Origin: JBMNEH01 sp050948665
Lineage (GTDB): Bacteria; Bacillota; Clostridia; Christensenellales; UMGS416
Reading direction: 5' to 3'
Assembly: GCA_050948665.1 (NCBI GenBank)
Contig: JBMNEH010000001.1
Location: 558,001 to 622,000 of the forward strand
DNA: 64,000 nucleotides
Under the pieces are notes generated by a model. It saw only the letters and a list, made by a program, of their open reading frames with translations, had not been told where the DNA came from and made no database searches. Below, in pieces: positions 61,571 to 64,000 of this stretch. How positions within the stretch are numbered: the first letter of the stretch is position 1; each line of letters begins with the position of its first letter. The translations under genes were made by a program, and so were the position numbers.

Positions 61571-62035
61571 TGCGATCGCGGAATGTGTTAAATTATTACA
61601 TGTGTTAAATTTTCACAACACTTTGTTCATGAAAAAACGTGTAAAAAATGGTAAAAATTGTCCATATACCGTTTTGCCGGGGAGGAGAGGGCTTCTGCCG
61701 CGGATATCGGGCTCGGACGCGGGGGGGTCCCTCCCCGCGGTTGCGCCGGCTCCGGAGTTCCTGGGCCAAACCGTATTTTTTCCCGGAGCGCGGAAAAAAC
61801 GTATAGGACGAAACGTGGCTTATTGCCGTATTTATCCGCAAAAAACGGTAAAAACACCATGGGGTTTTACCGCGGCAGGATTTTCATTTTCTCTGCAGAA
61901 TAAAAAAATAAATGGAAATACGGCGGAGGGACTATCATAAGAATCCGCTTCTAAAATGCTAAAACGAAGCCGAAAAATGGGGAATCCTCTTAATTTATAT
62001 AGAGAAATTTGCTATTTTCTATGAACGAACTGTAA
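61571..62035. other. 465-base gap with repeated A/T-tract elements before the sugar ABC permeases
   Basis: No gene is supported here. The region holds a dyad, CGGTAAAA (61846-61853) with TTTTACCG (61865-61872); a hairpin with TTTTTTCC (61776-61783) and GGAAAAAA (61792-61799); and further CCGT-plus-T-run elements near 61667, 61770 and 61826. The pattern suggests several protein-binding sites upstream of the transporter promoter. Confidence 0.4.
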
Positions 62036-62059
62036 AATATGGACGATTCTATCCATATT
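62036..62059. promoter_or_regulatory. inverted repeat overlapping the transporter promoter, candidate operator
   Basis: AATATGGA (62036-62043) and TCCATATT (62052-62059) are perfect complements 8 bases apart. The right arm overlaps the -35 box that starts at 62058. A bound regulator could block or recruit polymerase. Confidence 0.5.
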
Positions 62060-62086
62060 GACCAATCGAAATTGTCGTGCTATAAT
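62058..62086 (+). promoter_or_regulatory. sigma-A promoter of the sugar ABC permease operon
   Basis: -35 TTGACC (62058-62063), 17-base spacer, -10 TATAAT (62081-62086). The leader is about 95 bases, ending in AGAAGGAGG before the ATG at 62187. Confidence 0.8.
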
Positions 62087-62186
62087 CCAATTATTCCGGT
62101 ACGGGTACATCTCCGGCTGCCTGTTTTGTGGGGCAGAGGGGTAGGTTCCCTGCTTAAAAGGATATTAATAAGAAGGAGGTTAGGCA

Positions 62187-63239
62187 ATGAACTTGACCCA
62201 GTCGGAGCCGGTAGCAACCTATAGAGCGCCGGTGTTTCGGAAGAAAAGCAAGTGGGTGATCTTCAAACAGAACTTCGCGCTTCTGGCGATGTGTGTTCCG
62301 GCGATCGCGTTTTTCTTCCTGTTCAGTTACGTTCCCATGCCCGGTATCTATCTTGCGTTCGTAAACTTCCAGTACAACCTGGGCATCCTGGGCATCTGGA
62401 AGAGCCCGTTCGTCGGATTTGAGAATTTCCGCGTACTGACAATCGGCGGATGGAGCAGCCCCATGTTCGCTTTGACGCGGAACACGGTGCTCTATAACAT
62501 CGCTTTCATCATTGTGGGACATGTGACGCAGATCGCTGTCGCCATCATGCTGAATGAGATCACTGCCCGATGGTACAGGAGAGTAACGCAATCCATGCTG
62601 CTGCTGCCCCACTTTATTTCCATCGTTGTAGTGGGTCTTTTTGCGTTCAACCTTTTGAACTACGACAGCGGTGTTATCGCCGGCGCGATGAGGAATAACC
62701 TGGTTCAGAAGTATGTGGCGGAGGGAATGGACACCAACGCCGCCCTGGCGCTGGCCAAGAACGACCCCAGTATCCCGAAGTTCTATCAGACGCCGATCTA
62801 CTGGCCTTTCATTCTGGTTGTCGCGAATACCTGGAAGGGCGTAGGTTACGGTTCCATCGTGTACTTTGCCTCTCTGATGGGCATCAGCACGGAGATCATG
62901 GAAGCGGCTTCCATTGACGGCGCGAACGCCTGGCAGCGTATCCGCTATATTATGCTCCCCCTGCTGAAGAACACCATGATCATGCTGATCCTCTTCGGAA
63001 TCGGCGGTATCGTCAGAGGCAACTTCGGTTTATTCTACAATATGGTCGGCGCCAAAAACACGACACTGCGGCCCATTACGGATATTATTGAGACATTCCA
63101 GTGGCGCATGCTGACCGTACAATTCAACTTTTCCCTGGGTTCCGCGATTTCCCTGTATCAGTCCGTATTTGGCTTGGTTCTGGTGCTGACCTCCAACGGT
63201 ATCGTCCGAAAGGTCAACCCCGAATCGGCATTGTTCTAG
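62187..63239 (+). CDS. sugar ABC transporter permease, LplB/YtcP-system type
   Basis: A 350-residue permease with six hydrophobic segments and the EAA loop EAASIDGANAWQRIRYIMLP near residues 237-256. The N-terminal YVPMPGIYLAFVNF is typical of the LplB subgroup importing oligosaccharides. The long loop between helices 3 and 4 (about 160-195) is also typical. Its partner permease follows after 19 bases; the solute-binding protein and ATPase are outside the window. Confidence 0.93.
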   Translation: MNLTQSEPVATYRAPVFRKKSKWVIFKQNFALLAMCVPAIAFFFLFSYVPMPGIYLAFVNFQYNLGILGIWKSPFVGFENFRVLTIGGWSSPMFALTRNTVLYNIAFIIVGHVTQIAVAIMLNEITARWYRRVTQSMLLLPHFISIVVVGLFAFNLLNYDSGVIAGAMRNNLVQKYVAEGMDTNAALALAKNDPSIPKFYQTPIYWPFILVVANTWKGVGYGSIVYFASLMGISTEIMEAASIDGANAWQRIRYIMLPLLKNTMIMLILFGIGGIVRGNFGLFYNMVGAKNTTLRPITDIIETFQWRMLTVQFNFSLGSAISLYQSVFGLVLVLTSNGIVRKVNPESALF

Positions 63240-63258
63240 AAAGGCAGAGGTGATTGAA

Positions 63259-64000
63259 ATGACAGCAACGAATCCTTCCGCCTCCAAAAAGGTGGTCCTC
63301 AGCAAGTATCACGTGAAACCCGACGTATCGCAGATCGTGATCCGCGTTATCAGCTTTGTATTCATCGGCGTACTGGCGGTTGCCTGTGTTCTTCCCTTCT
63401 GGCTGGTTATCAGCGCTTCTTTCACCGCCGAGGATGAGATCCTGCGGATGGGCTTCTCCTTTTGGCCTTCTCAGTGGGACTTTGAAGCATACTCTCTGCT
63501 GCTCCGTCACCCTGAGCAGGTGTTAAGCTCCTACGCGGTGACCATCGCTTTGACGGTACTGGGCACTTTCCTTGGCGTGTGGATGTCCTCTATGACAGGG
63601 TATGTGCTCCAGCGCCCCGACTTCGCGTACCGCAACGGCATTATGTTCTATATCTACTTTACCACCCTGTTCGGCGGCGGACTGATCCCCTGGTATGTGC
63701 TGATCGTCATGGTGCTGCAGTGGAAGGACAACTACCTTGCGATACTGCTGCCGGGCGTCGCAAGTTCCTGGAACATACTGCTGTTCAGGAACTTTACCAA
63801 GGCAATTCCTCATGAGGTCACAGAGTCCGCCCTGATCGACGGCGCTACCGACTTCAAGATTTATTTGAGGATCATCTTGCCAATGTCGGCCCCTGCCTTG
63901 GCGACGGTCGGCTTGTTCATCGCCCTGGGCTATTGGAACGAGTGGTACAGCTCCATGCTGTTCCTCTCCGCGAACACCAAGAACAAGCCTCTGCAGCTGT
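63259..64000 (+). CDS. sugar ABC transporter permease, YtcP-like (cut by window edge)
   Basis: At least 247 residues, open to the right edge. It begins MTATNPSASKK with GAGGTGATT upstream, has several membrane helices (including ISFVFIGVLAVACVLPFWLV) and the EAA loop ESALIDGATDFKIYLRIILP. It is the second half of the LplB/YtcP permease pair. The C-terminus lies beyond the window. Confidence 0.93.
   Translation, partial: MTATNPSASKKVVLSKYHVKPDVSQIVIRVISFVFIGVLAVACVLPFWLVISASFTAEDEILRMGFSFWPSQWDFEAYSLLLRHPEQVLSSYAVTIALTVLGTFLGVWMSSMTGYVLQRPDFAYRNGIMFYIYFTTLFGGGLIPWYVLIVMVLQWKDNYLAILLPGVASSWNILLFRNFTKAIPHEVTESALIDGATDFKIYLRIILPMSAPALATVGLFIALGYWNEWYSSMLFLSANTKNKPLQL

Overview
The window is chromosomal DNA from an anaerobic, fermentative member of the Bacillota, most probably class Clostridia. 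The evidence is an HndABCD-type NAD(P)-linked [FeFe] hydrogenase operon, a clostridial-order fatty acid operon that uses FabK (acpP-fabK-fabD-fabG-fabF-accB-fabZ-accC-accD-accA), AGGAGG-like ribosome binding sites, sharp sigma-A promoters (TTGACA/TATAAT, usually 17 bp apart) and a sugar ABC permease pair of the LplB/YtcP type. No respiratory genes are visible. Genus cannot be read from the sequence. There are no rRNA or tRNA genes, CRISPR arrays, transposases or phage genes; I found 58 coding regions, the last cut by the window edge.

Layout. 0.1-2.6 kb (-): four genes with 1-4 base overlaps (serine hydrolase, DUF5131, a two-helix membrane peptide, rsmG). 3.1-6.9 kb (+): an alpha-galactosidase-like enzyme and an ABC-F ribosome-protection ATPase with a long leader. 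7.0-12.0 kb (-): the hnd hydrogenase operon with an inserted HATPase gene. 12.1-14.0 kb: a coiled-coil membrane protein (-), a zinc-ribbon protein and a YbaK/ProX deacylase (+). 14.0-18.5 kb (-): transketolase, DUF2461 and a membrane-anchored Ig-like protein. 18.6-22.0 kb (-): YesL-like protein, methyltransferase, GH51 arabinofuranosidase, DUF6171. 22.1-23.7 kb (-): a polysaccharide-export ABC transporter. 23.8-26.6 kb: M32 carboxypeptidase and peptidyl-prolyl isomerase lipoprotein (+), and an orphan lipoprotein (-).

27.2-40.1 kb (+) is the most notable block: the fatty acid operon without an adjacent fabH, running 2 bases on into an acyl-CoA synthetase, then a PAS/winged-helix regulator, a hotdog thioesterase and a HAD phosphatase. 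Its later part is visibly poorer in G+C than the surroundings. 40.2-40.9 kb (-): thiamine pyrophosphokinase. 41.1-47.5 kb: sugar genes (GH39, TIM-barrel isomerase, FucI-like isomerase, divergent GH30) and a small PQ-loop-like protein. 47.7-57.8 kb: envelope hydrolases and lipoproteins (two NlpC/P60 proteins, one SH3 lipoprotein), SMP-30 lactonase, an unusual proB-argC pair, a DUF4091 protein and malQ. 57.9-60.1 kb (-): a lipoprotein-type class B penicillin-binding protein. 60.4-61.5 kb (-): a URO-D-like protein. 62.2-64 kb (+): two sugar ABC permeases.

The glycosidases (GH36-like, GH51, GH39, GH30, DUF4091, MalQ) carry no visible signal peptides, so they probably act on oligosaccharides already imported, for example by LplB/YtcP-type transporters. 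Reducing equivalents from that fermentation could leave through HndABCD.
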